This document shows, in pieces, positions 37,329 to 46,542 of a stretch of 64,000 bases of DNA; positions within the stretch are counted from its first letter, which is position 1, and each line of letters opens with the position of its first letter. The notes under the pieces are model-generated. The model worked only from the letters and a program-made list of their open reading frames with translations. It ran no database searches and was not told where the DNA came from. A program made the position numbers and the translations under genes. Source of the stretch: Comamonas testosteroni (GTDB lineage: Bacteria > Pseudomonadota > Gammaproteobacteria > Burkholderiales > Burkholderiaceae_C); contig NZ_AWOR01000026.1 of assembly GCF_000761245.1 (NCBI RefSeq), positions 62,001 to 126,000 on the forward strand. The letters are read 5' to 3'.

Positions 37329-37946
37329 ATGCCTCAGACCCTTCGCGCTCCCGTCTCCAGTGAACTCATCATCAAGAAAAGCCGCTTCATCGGCTGCGTG
37401 CAGCCGATGACGGACCGCTCCAGTGCGCAGGCCGTGGTGGATGCACTGTGGCGCGAGCACCCGGGCGCAGCCCATGTCTGCTGGGCCTTGCTGGCCGGCG
37501 GTCAATCGGCTGCCGTGGATGACGGCGAGCCCAGCGGCACGGCCGGTCGCCCCATGCTGGATGTGCTGCGCCACCAGGATCTGGAAGGCGTGCTGGCCAC
37601 CGTGGTGCGCTACTTTGGCGGGGTCAAGCTCGGTGCCGGCGGACTGGTGCGCGCCTACACCGACGCCGTGGCACAGGCCTTGCTGCAGGCCGAAAAAGTC
37701 GCCATTCAGCGCATGCAGACCTTGCAGTGCACGGTCCCCTATCCGCTGGAAGGTCTGGTGCGGCGCATGGCCGATACTGCAGGCGTTGTATTGCTGGAGG
37801 TCGATCACGGCTCTCTGGTGCGCTTCACGCTGCAGATGCCCGAGGCCGATGCCGCCCAGTTCGTCAGTGCCCTCAATGAAAGCGGCCAGGGCCGCATTGG
37901 CTGGCTCAAGCCCGACGAACTTCAAGACGCAAAAAAACCCGCCTGA
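37329..37946 (+). CDS. yigZ: YigZ/IMPACT family protein
   Basis: A 205-residue UPF0029 protein: KKSRFIGCVQPM, AHVCWALLAGGQ, DDGEPSGTAGRPML and VVRYFGGVKLGAGGLVRAY are the family signature. Eukaryotic IMPACT acts in translation control through GCN1; the bacterial role is not settled. ATGs at 37251 and 37278 are also in frame, but family members begin near 37329. The stop codon is inside the loop of the terminator that follows. Confidence 0.9.
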   Translation: MPQTLRAPVSSELIIKKSRFIGCVQPMTDRSSAQAVVDALWREHPGAAHVCWALLAGGQSAAVDDGEPSGTAGRPMLDVLRHQDLEGVLATVVRYFGGVKLGAGGLVRAYTDAVAQALLQAEKVAIQRMQTLQCTVPYPLEGLVRRMADTAGVVLLEVDHGSLVRFTLQMPEADAAQFVSALNESGQGRIGWLKPDELQDAKKPA

Positions 37947-37955
37947 GCGGGTTTC
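37931..37955. terminator. Terminator overlapping the yigZ stop codon
   Basis: AAACCCGC-CTGA-GCGGGTTT, with an A-run before it, gives a terminator on the minus strand for the small lipoprotein gene and a weaker one on the plus strand. The TGA stop of yigZ overlaps the loop. Confidence 0.8.
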
Positions 37956-37967
37956 TTCGCGGCCATT

Positions 37968-38117
37968 TCAGCAATTGCCTTTTTTGGCCTGGCCCGGTGG
38001 GCATCCATGGGGATGAGGCTTTTTGTAGCCATCGTCGTAATACCCGCCGCGGCCATCGTAGACCGCGCAGCCGCTGAGCACCCACAGGGTCGCAGCCAGC
38101 GCAAGCATGGTTTTCAT
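37968..38117 (-). CDS. Small lipoprotein, 49 residues
   Basis: A signal peptide (MKTMLALAATLWVL) ends in the lipobox LSGC, then a Gly/Tyr/His/Pro-rich mature part (YYDDGYKKPHPHGCPPGQAK). Similar tiny lipoproteins are common in Comamonadaceae envelopes. A longer frame from 38174 lacks a signal at its start. Confidence 0.65.
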   Translation of the reverse strand: MKTMLALAATLWVLSGCAVYDGRGGYYDDGYKKPHPHGCPPGQAKKGNC

Positions 38118-38207
38118 GGGTTGAGCCTTTTCTGATTTTCCGGGGTACCAGTCTATAGGCGATCCCGCCGGCATTCTGTCAACAATCTTTTCGCGGCTCT
38201 CAGGCTC

Positions 38208-38699
38208 TCAATTGGCCGGCTGCTGCTGCTCGACCGCCACCTGCATGTGCAGCAAGGTGAAATACAGGGTCACGTCGCCCTGCTGGTCGATGAAGGTACC
38301 TACGGCGCGCTGCAGGCGGGCAGCAATGCACATGCACTCCATGGCCTCGGGACGGCCGCCGGGAATCCGGGCCGTGGTCAGCAGTGCCAGCTGGTTTTGG
38401 CGGCCGAACTCATGCACGACCTCCAGCGCCTGGCCATGCTGCTTGGGAATGGCTTCGTTGGCCCAGCTCCAGACAAAGCTGCCGTCCTGCTCGCTGCTGG
38501 TGCCTACCAGGCAGACCGTAGCAATCACCTCGTGCAGCGGAGCTTCAAGCGCCAGCAGGGCGCGGTCGAGATCCCAGCGGTAGCTGGGGCTGCCCTGCAA
38601 GCCAAATTCCAGGGGCCATTGTGCATTGCGGGCCTGCATCATTTCAACGGCCTCACGGCTCCAGGCGGCCCAGTCGGTGGTTTGTGCGTCGTTGCTCAT
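38208..38699 (-). CDS. DUF6882 protein
   Basis: A soluble protein of 163 residues with the DUF6882 pattern: an N-terminal YRWDLDRALLAL, the Trp-rich FVWSWANEAIP, a middle EFGRQNQLALLT and a late helix AARLQRAVGTFIDQQGDVTL. No catalytic residues are known for the family. The ATG at 38699 has GGA nine bases before it; an ATG at 38720 is also possible. Confidence 0.7.
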   Translation of the reverse strand: MSNDAQTTDWAAWSREAVEMMQARNAQWPLEFGLQGSPSYRWDLDRALLALEAPLHEVIATVCLVGTSSEQDGSFVWSWANEAIPKQHGQALEVVHEFGRQNQLALLTTARIPGGRPEAMECMCIAARLQRAVGTFIDQQGDVTLYFTLLHMQVAVEQQQPAN

Positions 38700-38788
38700 C
38701 GCGTATCCATTGCTTTTCAACAGACCGCATTGTCAGGCAAGAAGCGGGCATGCCCGGGCCTGGAGCCCTATGCCCCGTCGGCCTGCGT

Positions 38789-39748
38789 TCAGCTCTTCAT
38801 CTGTTGCTCGATCCAGTCGGCCAGAAGCTGCTGCACCGAGCCCGCACCCCAACTCTGCACGGACAGCAGACAGTATTGCGAGCCATCGGGTACAAAGCCC
38901 AACGGCGCCACCAGCCGGCCGGCAGCGATATCGTCCTGCACCAGCAGTTGCGGACCCATGGCCACACCCAGGCCCGCTGCTGCCGCCTGCAAGCTCAGGT
39001 AGAAATGCTCAAGCACCAGAGCATCTCCTGCTTGCGCCTGCCGGATCTGGGTGGGAGGCTGATTTGGCCGGGTTTTCCACCAATCCTCCCAGGCCTTGGG
39101 TCGTGTCTTGCTGTGCAAGAGCGTTGCATCGCCACGAAGCGCCAAACCGCCATCGGACTGCGACGCAAAGAACTGCGCCAGACGGTCCGGATGGCAGACC
39201 GGCCCCATGCGCTCTGCGCACAAGGGCTGCATTTGGACATTGCGCCCCCAGTCAAAGTCGTTGCGCCGAATGGCCAGATCGATGCCTCGCCCCCATTCCA
39301 CGGCACCGCCGCCCGCAACCAGATGCACGGTGTGCTGCGGGTAGCGCGCCTGGAAGTCGCCCCAACGCGGAATCAGCCAGCGCATCAGCAGCGTGGGCTC
39401 GCACGACAGCAGCAACGGCCTGCCAGCCGCCTGCCGACGCACCGCTTCTGCCGCGCGCGCCATCTGCGTCAGCCCGGCATGGACGCCATCGAACAACAAG
39501 CGGCCTGCGGCATTGAGAAACACACGGCGATTGCGGCGCTCAAACAGCTGCACCCCCAACTCCTCCTCCACCGAGCGCACCGCGCGACTGATGGCCCCAT
39601 GGGTCAGGTGCAGCTCATCGGCAGCGCGGCTGAAGCTCTCCAGCCGCGCTGCCGCTTCAAAACAGCGCAAAGCGACCAGCGAAGGCATTCGTTGTGGGCC
39701 GCCGGCAGAAATATGTGAGTCTGAATCACTATTTTCTTGAGAAATCAT
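38789..39748 (-). CDS. LysR-family regulator, GcvA-like
   Basis: Helix-turn-helix in MPSLVALRCFEAAARLESFS and HLTHGAISRAVRSVEEELG, the GcvA/AmpR subgroup, then an effector domain. A start at 39688 (MPSLVAL) would also fit the family; the longer form adds a Ser/Asp-rich leader. It is divergent from a LysE-type exporter with a 115-base shared region, the usual arrangement for a regulator and its exporter target. Confidence 0.88.
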   Translation of the reverse strand: MISQENSDSDSHISAGGPQRMPSLVALRCFEAAARLESFSRAADELHLTHGAISRAVRSVEEELGVQLFERRNRRVFLNAAGRLLFDGVHAGLTQMARAAEAVRRQAAGRPLLLSCEPTLLMRWLIPRWGDFQARYPQHTVHLVAGGGAVEWGRGIDLAIRRNDFDWGRNVQMQPLCAERMGPVCHPDRLAQFFASQSDGGLALRGDATLLHSKTRPKAWEDWWKTRPNQPPTQIRQAQAGDALVLEHFYLSLQAAAAGLGVAMGPQLLVQDDIAAGRLVAPLGFVPDGSQYCLLSVQSWGAGSVQQLLADWIEQQMKS

Positions 39749-39863
39749 CGTTATTCAAAAAACTTTGATCGCCCTAGAGTTCACAGCTGTAGAGCACTGC
39801 TTGCCATTCTCGTGCAACAGAGCCATCTCACAAACAGATATTTGAACTCACCCAATACACTGT

Positions 39864-40547
39864 ATGAACGCCTGGCCCACCGTGATTCTCGTTACCTCTC
39901 TCGCCGTCATCAGCCCCGGCGCCGATTTCGCCATGGTCACCCGCACCAGCCTGATGGAATCGCGCCGTGCGGGTCTCTGGGTGGCTCTGGGCATCGGCTG
40001 TGGCGTTCTGATCCATGTGGCCTACACCCTGCTGGGACTGGGCATGGTCCTGCAACGCCTGCCCTGGCTTTTCAATCTGCTCAAATATGCGGGCGCAGCC
40101 TATCTGGTATGGCTCGGAATTTCTCTGTGGCGCGGCGCCAGCCATGCAAATGGCGATCGGCCACAGTCCCGGTCCAGTGCCGGACCAGGCCAGCGCAATG
40201 CACTCAAAGGCCATGCGCTAGGCCGCTCGCTTTTCGTCCTGGGCTTTCTGACCAATGCACTCAACCCCAAGACAGCGCTGTTCATCCTCAGCCTGTTCAT
40301 GCAAATCATCGGCCCTGCCGTGCCCATGCCCACCCAGTTGGCCTACGGCCTTTTCGTCGCCATGGCCCACGTGCTGTGGTTTGCGCTGGTAGCCTGTTTT
40401 TTCTCGGCCCCGGTGCTCCAGCCCAAGGTGCAAGCCATACGCCCATGGGTAGATTGCAGTCTGGGCTGCGTGCTGCTTGTCCTGGGCCTGCTGCTGATCG
40501 CCAGCGGGACACCGGCTACGTCGAATCTGATGAATGTCAGCATCTGA
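39864..40547 (+). CDS. LysE/RhtB-family amino-acid exporter
   Basis: Six hydrophobic helices in 227 residues with the LysE opening VILVTSLAVISPGADFAMVTR (SPGPD-like) and the central GFLTNALNPKTALFIL. It exports an amino acid or related compound. Divergent from a GcvA-like LysR regulator. Substrate unknown. Confidence 0.88.
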   Translation: MNAWPTVILVTSLAVISPGADFAMVTRTSLMESRRAGLWVALGIGCGVLIHVAYTLLGLGMVLQRLPWLFNLLKYAGAAYLVWLGISLWRGASHANGDRPQSRSSAGPGQRNALKGHALGRSLFVLGFLTNALNPKTALFILSLFMQIIGPAVPMPTQLAYGLFVAMAHVLWFALVACFFSAPVLQPKVQAIRPWVDCSLGCVLLVLGLLLIASGTPATSNLMNVSI

Positions 40548-40679
40548 CATGAAAAGCCTCGCCAGTCCAATGGCCGCAATAGCAGCATCTGCAACGCAAA
40601 CGACAGCTTTGGCACATCCACCCGTGCCATGCTTGTCACGGTTGGTACAGTCAGCAAAACACCAAAGGAGACAAGCACC

Positions 40680-41261
40680 ATGAAAAGCCGCTACCCCTTT
40701 CCCGATCTGAACAGCCTGCCTGAAGACATCAGGCAACGCATCGCCGAGGTACAGCAAAAGTCGGGCTTTATTCCCAATGTTTTTCTGGCCTTTGCTCGCC
40801 GGCCGGCCGAGTGGCGCGCTTTCTTTGCCTACCACGATGCGCTGATGCTCAAGGAGGACGGCAGTCTCAGCAAGGGCGAGCGCGAAATGATCGTCACCGC
40901 CACCAGCGCTGCCAATCAGTGCCTGTATTGCGTGGTGGCTCATGGCGCCATCTTGCGCATCTATGAGAAAAAGCCGCTGATTGCCGACCAGGTGGCGGTC
41001 AATTACCGCAAGGCCGACATCAGCCCGCGCGAGCGGGCCATGCTGGACTTTGCCATGAAGGTCTGTCTGCACAGCGCCGAAATCGACGATGCCGACTACG
41101 AAGCCTTGTACCCTCACGGTTTTGACGACGAGGATATCTGGGACATTGCGGCCATTACCGCCTTCTTCGGACTGTCCAACCGGATGGCCAGCTTCGCGGG
41201 CATGCAGCCCAATCCAGAGTTCTATCTGATGGGCCGGGTGCCGCGCGAGAAAAAAGCCTGA
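40680..41261 (+). CDS. Peroxidase-related AhpD-like enzyme
   Basis: A 193-residue carboxymuconolactone-decarboxylase/AhpD fold protein with the redox pair and His in NQCLYCVVAHGAIL (CxxC-x3-H), and the neighbouring Glu in KGEREMIV. AGGAGA lies about seven bases before the ATG. Probably an antioxidant enzyme; the partner is unknown. Confidence 0.87.
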   Translation: MKSRYPFPDLNSLPEDIRQRIAEVQQKSGFIPNVFLAFARRPAEWRAFFAYHDALMLKEDGSLSKGEREMIVTATSAANQCLYCVVAHGAILRIYEKKPLIADQVAVNYRKADISPRERAMLDFAMKVCLHSAEIDDADYEALYPHGFDDEDIWDIAAITAFFGLSNRMASFAGMQPNPEFYLMGRVPREKKA

Positions 41262-41377
41262 AGCAACAAGCAGTAACTCGCGGGGGGCAATCGATGCAAC
41301 TTGCATCGCAATGACGCATCATCCTTCGCAGAGCAGCGGCCAACCTGGCAAAACGCTGTTTGCCGGAGGTCATCTAG

Positions 41378-41941
41378 ATGCGCAATACCGTTTGCTGCCT
41401 CGCCGCCTTGCTCACAACGCTCTGCGCCACTGCGGCTCATGCCACCTCGTGGGAGCTCAAGCCCGGTGGCGACAACAGACTGGAATTCACCGCCACTTTT
41501 GAGCAAACGCCGGTCACCGGCGTGTTCAAGGACTTCCGGGTCCGCTTTGATTTCGACCCTCAAAAGCCAGGCAGCAACAGGCTGAATGTCAGCATTCGTA
41601 TCAGCAGCGCCGACATGGCCAATCCGGACATCAACCAGGCCATTGCCGGCAAGGACTGGTTTGACTTTGTGCGTTATCCCGAGGCTGTCTTTGATGCCAG
41701 CGAGATTCTCGGCACCACCGGCGAAACCCGTTACCTGGCACGCGGAACCCTGGTGCTGAAAGGCAGCAGGCAGCCGCTTGTGCTGCCATTCAGTTGGAAG
41801 CCCGAGGAACGCCGCCTGGAAGGTGAATTCGTTACCCGCCGCTCGATATTTGATATCGGCACAGGAGAGTGGAAGAGCAGCAATGCCGTGGGAGACGCCG
41901 TGACAGTGAAATTTCGCGTCCAGCTGCGCGAGTTGCCATGA
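41378..41941 (+). CDS. YceI-family periplasmic protein
   Basis: A signal peptide (cleavage near TAAHA) and a YceI lipocalin-like barrel: WELKPGGDNRLEFTATF, VTGVFKDFRVRFDFDP, and EGEFVTRRSIFDIGTGEW. YceI proteins bind long isoprenoid or fatty chains. GGAGG precedes the ATG. Its stop overlaps the next start (ATGA), making it the first gene of a tightly coupled three-gene operon. Confidence 0.88.
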   Translation: MRNTVCCLAALLTTLCATAAHATSWELKPGGDNRLEFTATFEQTPVTGVFKDFRVRFDFDPQKPGSNRLNVSIRISSADMANPDINQAIAGKDWFDFVRYPEAVFDASEILGTTGETRYLARGTLVLKGSRQPLVLPFSWKPEERRLEGEFVTRRSIFDIGTGEWKSSNAVGDAVTVKFRVQLRELP

Positions 41942-42660
41942 CATTGCGCAGACAGCTGATTGCAGTCCTGTTGGCTCTGATCACGGGCTGCTCGCAACTA
42001 GGCATCGAGCCAGCGCAGCCTGCCGGCCCGACGGCAAGGCCTGCGGACTTTCCTGCGGCCTTCTATGCCGATGCTGCTGCACGGGGCCAGTCGGTGCTTC
42101 AGATTGATTCCTCGCATTCTCTGGTCTCAATCACCGTTCGACGCGCTGGCGCTTTGGCCAGACTGGGGCACGACCATGTGATTGCCAGCCATGAACTGCA
42201 AGGCTATGTGGCCCCCCAGCTTGGCCGCGCCGATCTTTACGTGGCGCTGGACAGACTATCGGTTGACGAATCCGCTCTGCGCGCCAAGGCGGCTCTGGAC
42301 ACCCAGCCCAGCGCTGCCGATATTGAAGCGACTCGTGCCAATATGCTGAACAAGCTGCTGCAAACCTCGATCCATCCGTTTGCACTGGTCCAGGCACATG
42401 CGCCCCCCGAAGCAGACGGCGATGTATTGCTGACCCTGGAACTCACTCTTCACGGCGTCACACGCAGCCTGAGCGTACCGGCCCTGATCAGGAGGACGCC
42501 AGGCGAATTCCATATCAGCGGCTCGCTGAGCATCGATCAATCGAGTTTTGGCATCACGCCTTTGTCCATCCTTGGCGGTGCAATCCAGGTCCGCGACAGG
42601 CTCGAGTTGAACTTCGAAGTTCGCGCCGGACCGCCTCTGAAGCAGGAATCCCGGTCATGA
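41938..42660 (+). CDS. YceI-like lipoprotein
   Basis: A lipoprotein signal (LLALITGC) followed by a second YceI-like barrel: SHSLVSITVRRAGALARLGH, DHVIASHELQGYV, and a late ELTLHGVTRSLSVPALI with SSFGITPLSILGG. Start and stop both overlap neighbours by four bases. It would be anchored in a membrane and may pass a lipid-like ligand to or from the soluble YceI protein (inference). Confidence 0.82.
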   Translation: MTLRRQLIAVLLALITGCSQLGIEPAQPAGPTARPADFPAAFYADAAARGQSVLQIDSSHSLVSITVRRAGALARLGHDHVIASHELQGYVAPQLGRADLYVALDRLSVDESALRAKAALDTQPSAADIEATRANMLNKLLQTSIHPFALVQAHAPPEADGDVLLTLELTLHGVTRSLSVPALIRRTPGEFHISGSLSIDQSSFGITPLSILGGAIQVRDRLELNFEVRAGPPLKQESRS

Positions 42661-43244
42661 CAACAGCGCTTGTTGGAGCCTGCGGCGCAGCTCTGGTCAT
42701 GCTCTGCGGCGGTGTGCAGGTCTCGGCACAAGAGCTGCACATAGAGACTGCCGAGCACAATGAGGCATTGACGGTGAATGCCTCAGCCGTCATGCAAGTC
42801 AGGTTGGCCACGGCCTGGAGCGTGATCTCCGACTACGACCATCTGGCCGACTTTGTGCCGGATATGCAAAGTTCGCGCGTGCTCCAACGCGACGGCAATC
42901 AGGTGCTGCTGGAGCAAAAAGGCAATCTGGGGTTTCTGTTCTTTCGCCAGGCAATCGAGGTCAGACTGGCTGTGACCGAATGGCCGCAGCAGCGCATCGC
43001 CGCGCATGCGGTCGGCGGCAATCTCAAGCAGATGAACGGCAGCTATACCCTGGAAACCCAGGCCGACGGCCGGGTACGCTTGGCCTACAGCGCTCGCCTG
43101 GTCCCCGCTTTCGCCATCCCGCCGCTGGTCGGCAAACCGGTACTGCGCCAGTTGCTGAAACGCCAGTTCAGGGCACTGGTGGACGAAATCCAGCGACGCG
43201 AGGCTTTGACGCTTCAAGAGCAAGAGCAGATACCAGAAAACTAG
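42657..43244 (+). CDS. Secreted SRPBCC (START-like) protein
   Basis: A signal peptide (ending near VQVSAQ) and an SRPBCC hydrophobic-ligand fold: ATAWSVISDYDHLADFVPDM, RDGNQVLLEQKG and the C-terminal helix PVLRQLLKRQFRALVDEIQR. Related to the Coq10/cyclase group but exported. It is the third gene of the YceI operon, sharing a four-base overlap. Confidence 0.82.
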   Translation: MTTALVGACGAALVMLCGGVQVSAQELHIETAEHNEALTVNASAVMQVRLATAWSVISDYDHLADFVPDMQSSRVLQRDGNQVLLEQKGNLGFLFFRQAIEVRLAVTEWPQQRIAAHAVGGNLKQMNGSYTLETQADGRVRLAYSARLVPAFAIPPLVGKPVLRQLLKRQFRALVDEIQRREALTLQEQEQIPEN

Positions 43245-43398
43245 CAGCAGGCCGTTACAAAGATCAGGTGGGCAGCCGCTTCACTTCAGTTGCGGCTGAC
43301 TCTGCATGCCGCACGGGGCGGTGTTGGACGCATGCAAGCCTGGCTCCTGTGCCTCGGGTTGCCGTCATGACTGCACAAGCATCTGCAGGAGGAAAGAC

Positions 43399-43935
43399 TT
43401 AAATCGCAGAGGCCCTGAGATGGCGCGTGAACTGCTCGAACTCTGCAGCCATGGGGACAATGGCTGCCCTGGGCAGTATCAGAGCCTGCATCGCGTCGAT
43501 GAACAGATAGTAGTTCACGTCATCTTCGGCAAGCGCCAGCACTCCTGACCACGGCAGTATCGTGTCTCCCCGAACCGAGGCTACCCTGATGGCGTCCGAC
43601 GAGAGCGTGACCGTTTGTGGCGACAGAAACGCTCCATCCGGCAGAAGCATGAGCTTGCGCATGGATGCCTGTGACAGGTAAGGCATTGCCACGACAGCGA
43701 TCAAAGCAAGGACCAGAAGGCAGGCAACCACCCCCAGCGGGCCGGAGATCTCAGGAAACTCACGCATCAGTCGTGCGTAGGCTGCACCAGCGAAGCCAAT
43801 GCAGAGCCACACCACAACCCGCAAGAGGAATGGCCAGGAAAGCACCCCTGCCTTCTGATGCCAGCGGCGCGAAACCATTTTCTGCAGGCGAACGAAGTCG
43901 GCGGGAGCGAGAGTAAAGCTGGCGGTCATATTCAT
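43399..43935 (-). CDS. YcxB-like membrane protein
   Basis: A 178-residue protein with a short N-terminal region, two membrane helices (about residues 30-50 and 64-85) and a C-terminal YcxB-type domain (DAIRVASVRGDTILPWSGVL, YLFIDAMQALILPRAAI). Function unknown. The start is MNMTASFTLAP at 43935 or two codons later; no clear ribosome site. The open frame continues upstream but that part is Cys-rich and unlike the family. Confidence 0.7.
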   Translation of the reverse strand: MNMTASFTLAPADFVRLQKMVSRRWHQKAGVLSWPFLLRVVVWLCIGFAGAAYARLMREFPEISGPLGVVACLLVLALIAVVAMPYLSQASMRKLMLLPDGAFLSPQTVTLSSDAIRVASVRGDTILPWSGVLALAEDDVNYYLFIDAMQALILPRAAIVPMAAEFEQFTRHLRASAI

Positions 43936-44351
43936 GGTTTGCTCATGCGGCCACAGGTATGGGCGAGCGGTAGCAGCGAGTATTGATCGAAAGGTGACTG
44001 CTGCATCTGACACGGTCGCTGGCTCTGGTTCATGAACGAATTCGCTACCGGCAGCGGCACCGTAACCGTAACCGGCACTTTTACCAGCACTGTTGCAGCA
44101 CCATAAGCCGGTGCACCGGGCATTACAGGGTGCGACCAGAGCTGTGCATGCGATACAAGCACAACCCATGCAGCCGCAAGATGTGAAATTGCAGCAAATC
44201 GAGACAGCCATGTCCATGGCGTGACGGGCTTGAAGCATTGGTCTGATTGTCTTTCAGGTATCGATTGCGCTCCATCTTCCTCGAACGCCCGAACAGTCAA
44301 ACAGCCTTGCTACCAGCACTTGGCCATCAGGCGCTGGCAGCAACTTCAACC
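43936..44351. other. 416-base region without a supported gene
   Basis: Two overlapping minus-strand frames are open here, but neither has a ribosome site or familiar motif. One holds a hydrophobic stretch (FAAISHLAAAWVVLVS) and could be a decayed secreted protein. No terminator or tRNA is seen. Confidence 0.4.
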
Positions 44352-45755
44352 TCAAGCCTTGAAAGTCAACCAGGGCTTCAGCCGCACACTCGCACGAATC
44401 AGCCCCGCCTCTTCCTGCGCCTGCAGCACCGGCCCTACGGGTTTGTAGGCGCTGGGAGCCTCTTCGATCAGTCGCTCTTCACGCAAGGTGATGCATTGCC
44501 AGACGGACTCGACCAGCGGCTGCTTCATGCGCCGCGTGTCCTGTCTGCGCACCTGGCGACCCGCGCCGTGGCTGCAGGACCGTAGCCAGTCTTCATGGCC
44601 CAGACCTTTGACGAGGAAGGAGTAGTCGCCCATCGAGCCCGGAATCAGCGCCCACTGGCCGTCATGCGCGGGAGTGGAGCCCTTGCGGTGCACGTTGAAC
44701 TCACCCTCGGTCATCACCACGTTATGGGGCACATCCACAATCAGGCGTGATGCATCGGGCGCGGCAATGCCCGCCAGCTCTTTGCGCACCAACTCCGCCA
44801 GCGCCATGCGGTTGAACCACGCGTAGCGCGCAGCCACGCCCATGGCTTGCAGATAATCCTGCGCCAGCGCGCCGCTCAGGCCATACAGACCATGCTGAGG
44901 GTGCTTGATGCCTTGCGGCCATTGCTGCCTGGCCAGCTCCATCCAGCGGCGGCCGACATAGAAGCCGACATCGCGCGAGCCAGTGTGGATCATCACCGTG
45001 ACATCACCCTTCTTGAGCCCCGCGGCATAGGCGGCATGCCGGTCGTAGACTTCCTCGACCACGCAGAACTCCAGAAAGTGGTTACCGCTTCCCAGGTCCG
45101 CGGCAGACGGCGGGCGCAGCAGCTCGCGCGCCTGCAACAGGGCTTCGGGCGCGTAGCGACTTTGTCCCGCAAAGCCTTGCAGGCCCACGCACTCGGCCAG
45201 TTCGGCTTGCAGGCGGTCGCGGTTCACGCCTTGCCATAGACCCACGTCAGGCAACTGTTCAATAAAGGCCTGGGGGCCCTCATCAAACAGCGCCTTGAAG
45301 CCTGCGCTGCGCACGGGTACGTCGCGTCCGTTCTGCAAGATGACGCGGGTCAGTCGCTGCACGATGGTGTTTTTGTGCAGCTCGGCCTGTGCCTGCGTCA
45401 GGCCCGTGCTCAGCAGGCGTATGCCGCAATTGATGTCCGTGCCGATGGCCGCAGGAATCACGAAGTCTGGCGACGTGGCCACCACCGCCCCTACGGGCGC
45501 AATGCTGCCGGGGTGAAAGTCCGGCGTGGCACAGGCTTTGCAGACCGCGCCATGGCCTTTCGGGTCGGCAACCGAAGCGAAGTCCAGCAGTTGACTAACG
45601 GCTTTGTGCTCCAGCGGCAGGCTGTCGGGCAACAAAATGGTGGCTGCTGCCTGCTCGTTATGGATTTGATAGATATTGTCTCGGTAGGAGACCTGGATGC
45701 CCTGACGTGACAGAGCTTTTTGCAGTCGGGAAAGCTTCCCGGAAGAGTGCGGCAT
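44352..45755 (-). CDS. rtcB: RtcB-family RNA ligase
   Basis: A manganese- and GTP-dependent RNA 3'-phosphate/5'-OH ligase. Metal and nucleotide motifs are present: GTDINCGIRLL (DxxCG), LGSGNHFLEF, IHTGSRDVGFYVG and CSHGAGRQVRR. The N-terminal 100 residues (residues 1-85, LQKALSRQGIQVSYRDNIYQ) are longer than in E. coli RtcB, so this is one of the divergent RtcB paralogues. Starts at 45755, 45788 and 45833 are possible; none has a clear ribosome site. No rtcA or rtcR is adjacent. It is divergent from an unrecognised gene. Confidence 0.87.
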   Translation of the reverse strand: MPHSSGKLSRLQKALSRQGIQVSYRDNIYQIHNEQAAATILLPDSLPLEHKAVSQLLDFASVADPKGHGAVCKACATPDFHPGSIAPVGAVVATSPDFVIPAAIGTDINCGIRLLSTGLTQAQAELHKNTIVQRLTRVILQNGRDVPVRSAGFKALFDEGPQAFIEQLPDVGLWQGVNRDRLQAELAECVGLQGFAGQSRYAPEALLQARELLRPPSAADLGSGNHFLEFCVVEEVYDRHAAYAAGLKKGDVTVMIHTGSRDVGFYVGRRWMELARQQWPQGIKHPQHGLYGLSGALAQDYLQAMGVAARYAWFNRMALAELVRKELAGIAAPDASRLIVDVPHNVVMTEGEFNVHRKGSTPAHDGQWALIPGSMGDYSFLVKGLGHEDWLRSCSHGAGRQVRRQDTRRMKQPLVESVWQCITLREERLIEEAPSAYKPVGPVLQAQEEAGLIRASVRLKPWLTFKA

Positions 45756-45905
45756 GATGCTGAGAAAAACAGGTACGCAACAGCGCATCTCCGAATCTGG
45801 GAGATGCAACGCACCTTCGAGCAGCAGCATCAAGAAGGACTGATAAGGGGCGTATTGTAATGAGTCAGCGCCGGGCCGCCTATCCGGCGTTGCTAATATG
45901 CTGCA

Positions 45906-46478
45906 ATGCGCAATGCAATTCGCTCATTTCAGATTCCCGCACCACTGCAGACTTTGTATGACGCGGCTGCAGCCATAGGCCCGCAGTTCGGCCTGTCGCC
46001 CGAAGCCGTTTTGGGGGACTGCGGCCTGCGGCTGGAGATACCCCCCATACCCAGTTACATCGATTGGTGCACGCCGCGCAATGTGATGACGTTTGCGACC
46101 ACGGGCTGCGACAGCGTTCATTACAGCTATCTGGTCGATGAGCGCCTGCCCGATAGCGTCAGCCCCATCGTCATGACACTGCCCTGCGTGAACGAATTGA
46201 GCTGGGTGATTGCCGAGAACTTTCAGGAGTTCTTTGACTACGGCTACTACGTGGGCTGGCGCGAACTGGAACAGTTGTACTACGAAGATGAAAAAGGCGA
46301 AGCCTGCTTTCACGAGGCAAGCCAGTCATTGAACAATCTCGGCATGCAGCAGCTGCCGCTGCTGCACAAGGCGTTGAATATGCAAGCTGTGCTGCCGACG
46401 CTGCAACGCTTTGGCGATCTGCAGAAAAAGTACCAAGCCCTATTGAATATTCCGCCCATGCCGCCAGAGCATGCCTGA
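45906..46478 (+). CDS. Unrecognised soluble protein
   Basis: A 190-residue protein, acidic, without signal or membrane segment. The middle (TTGCDSVHYSYLVDERLPDS, PIVMTLPCVNELSWVIAENF, QEFFDYGYYVG) is reminiscent of SUKH/SMI1-KNR4-like immunity or regulatory proteins, but the match is only by pattern. It is divergent from rtcB with a 150-base gap. Confidence 0.6.
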   Translation: MRNAIRSFQIPAPLQTLYDAAAAIGPQFGLSPEAVLGDCGLRLEIPPIPSYIDWCTPRNVMTFATTGCDSVHYSYLVDERLPDSVSPIVMTLPCVNELSWVIAENFQEFFDYGYYVGWRELEQLYYEDEKGEACFHEASQSLNNLGMQQLPLLHKALNMQAVLPTLQRFGDLQKKYQALLNIPPMPPEHA

Positions 46479-46542
46479 TTGCGTATCCATCAATCGCGTT
46501 GATCTCCATATTTGCTGAGCGATACCGCTTTTCATCCGAAAT

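Noticed and set aside
43932..44300. 122-codon minus-strand frame with a hydrophobic stretch
   Set aside because: Starts only at TTG, lacks a ribosome site and overlaps another open frame; noted only as a possible decayed gene.
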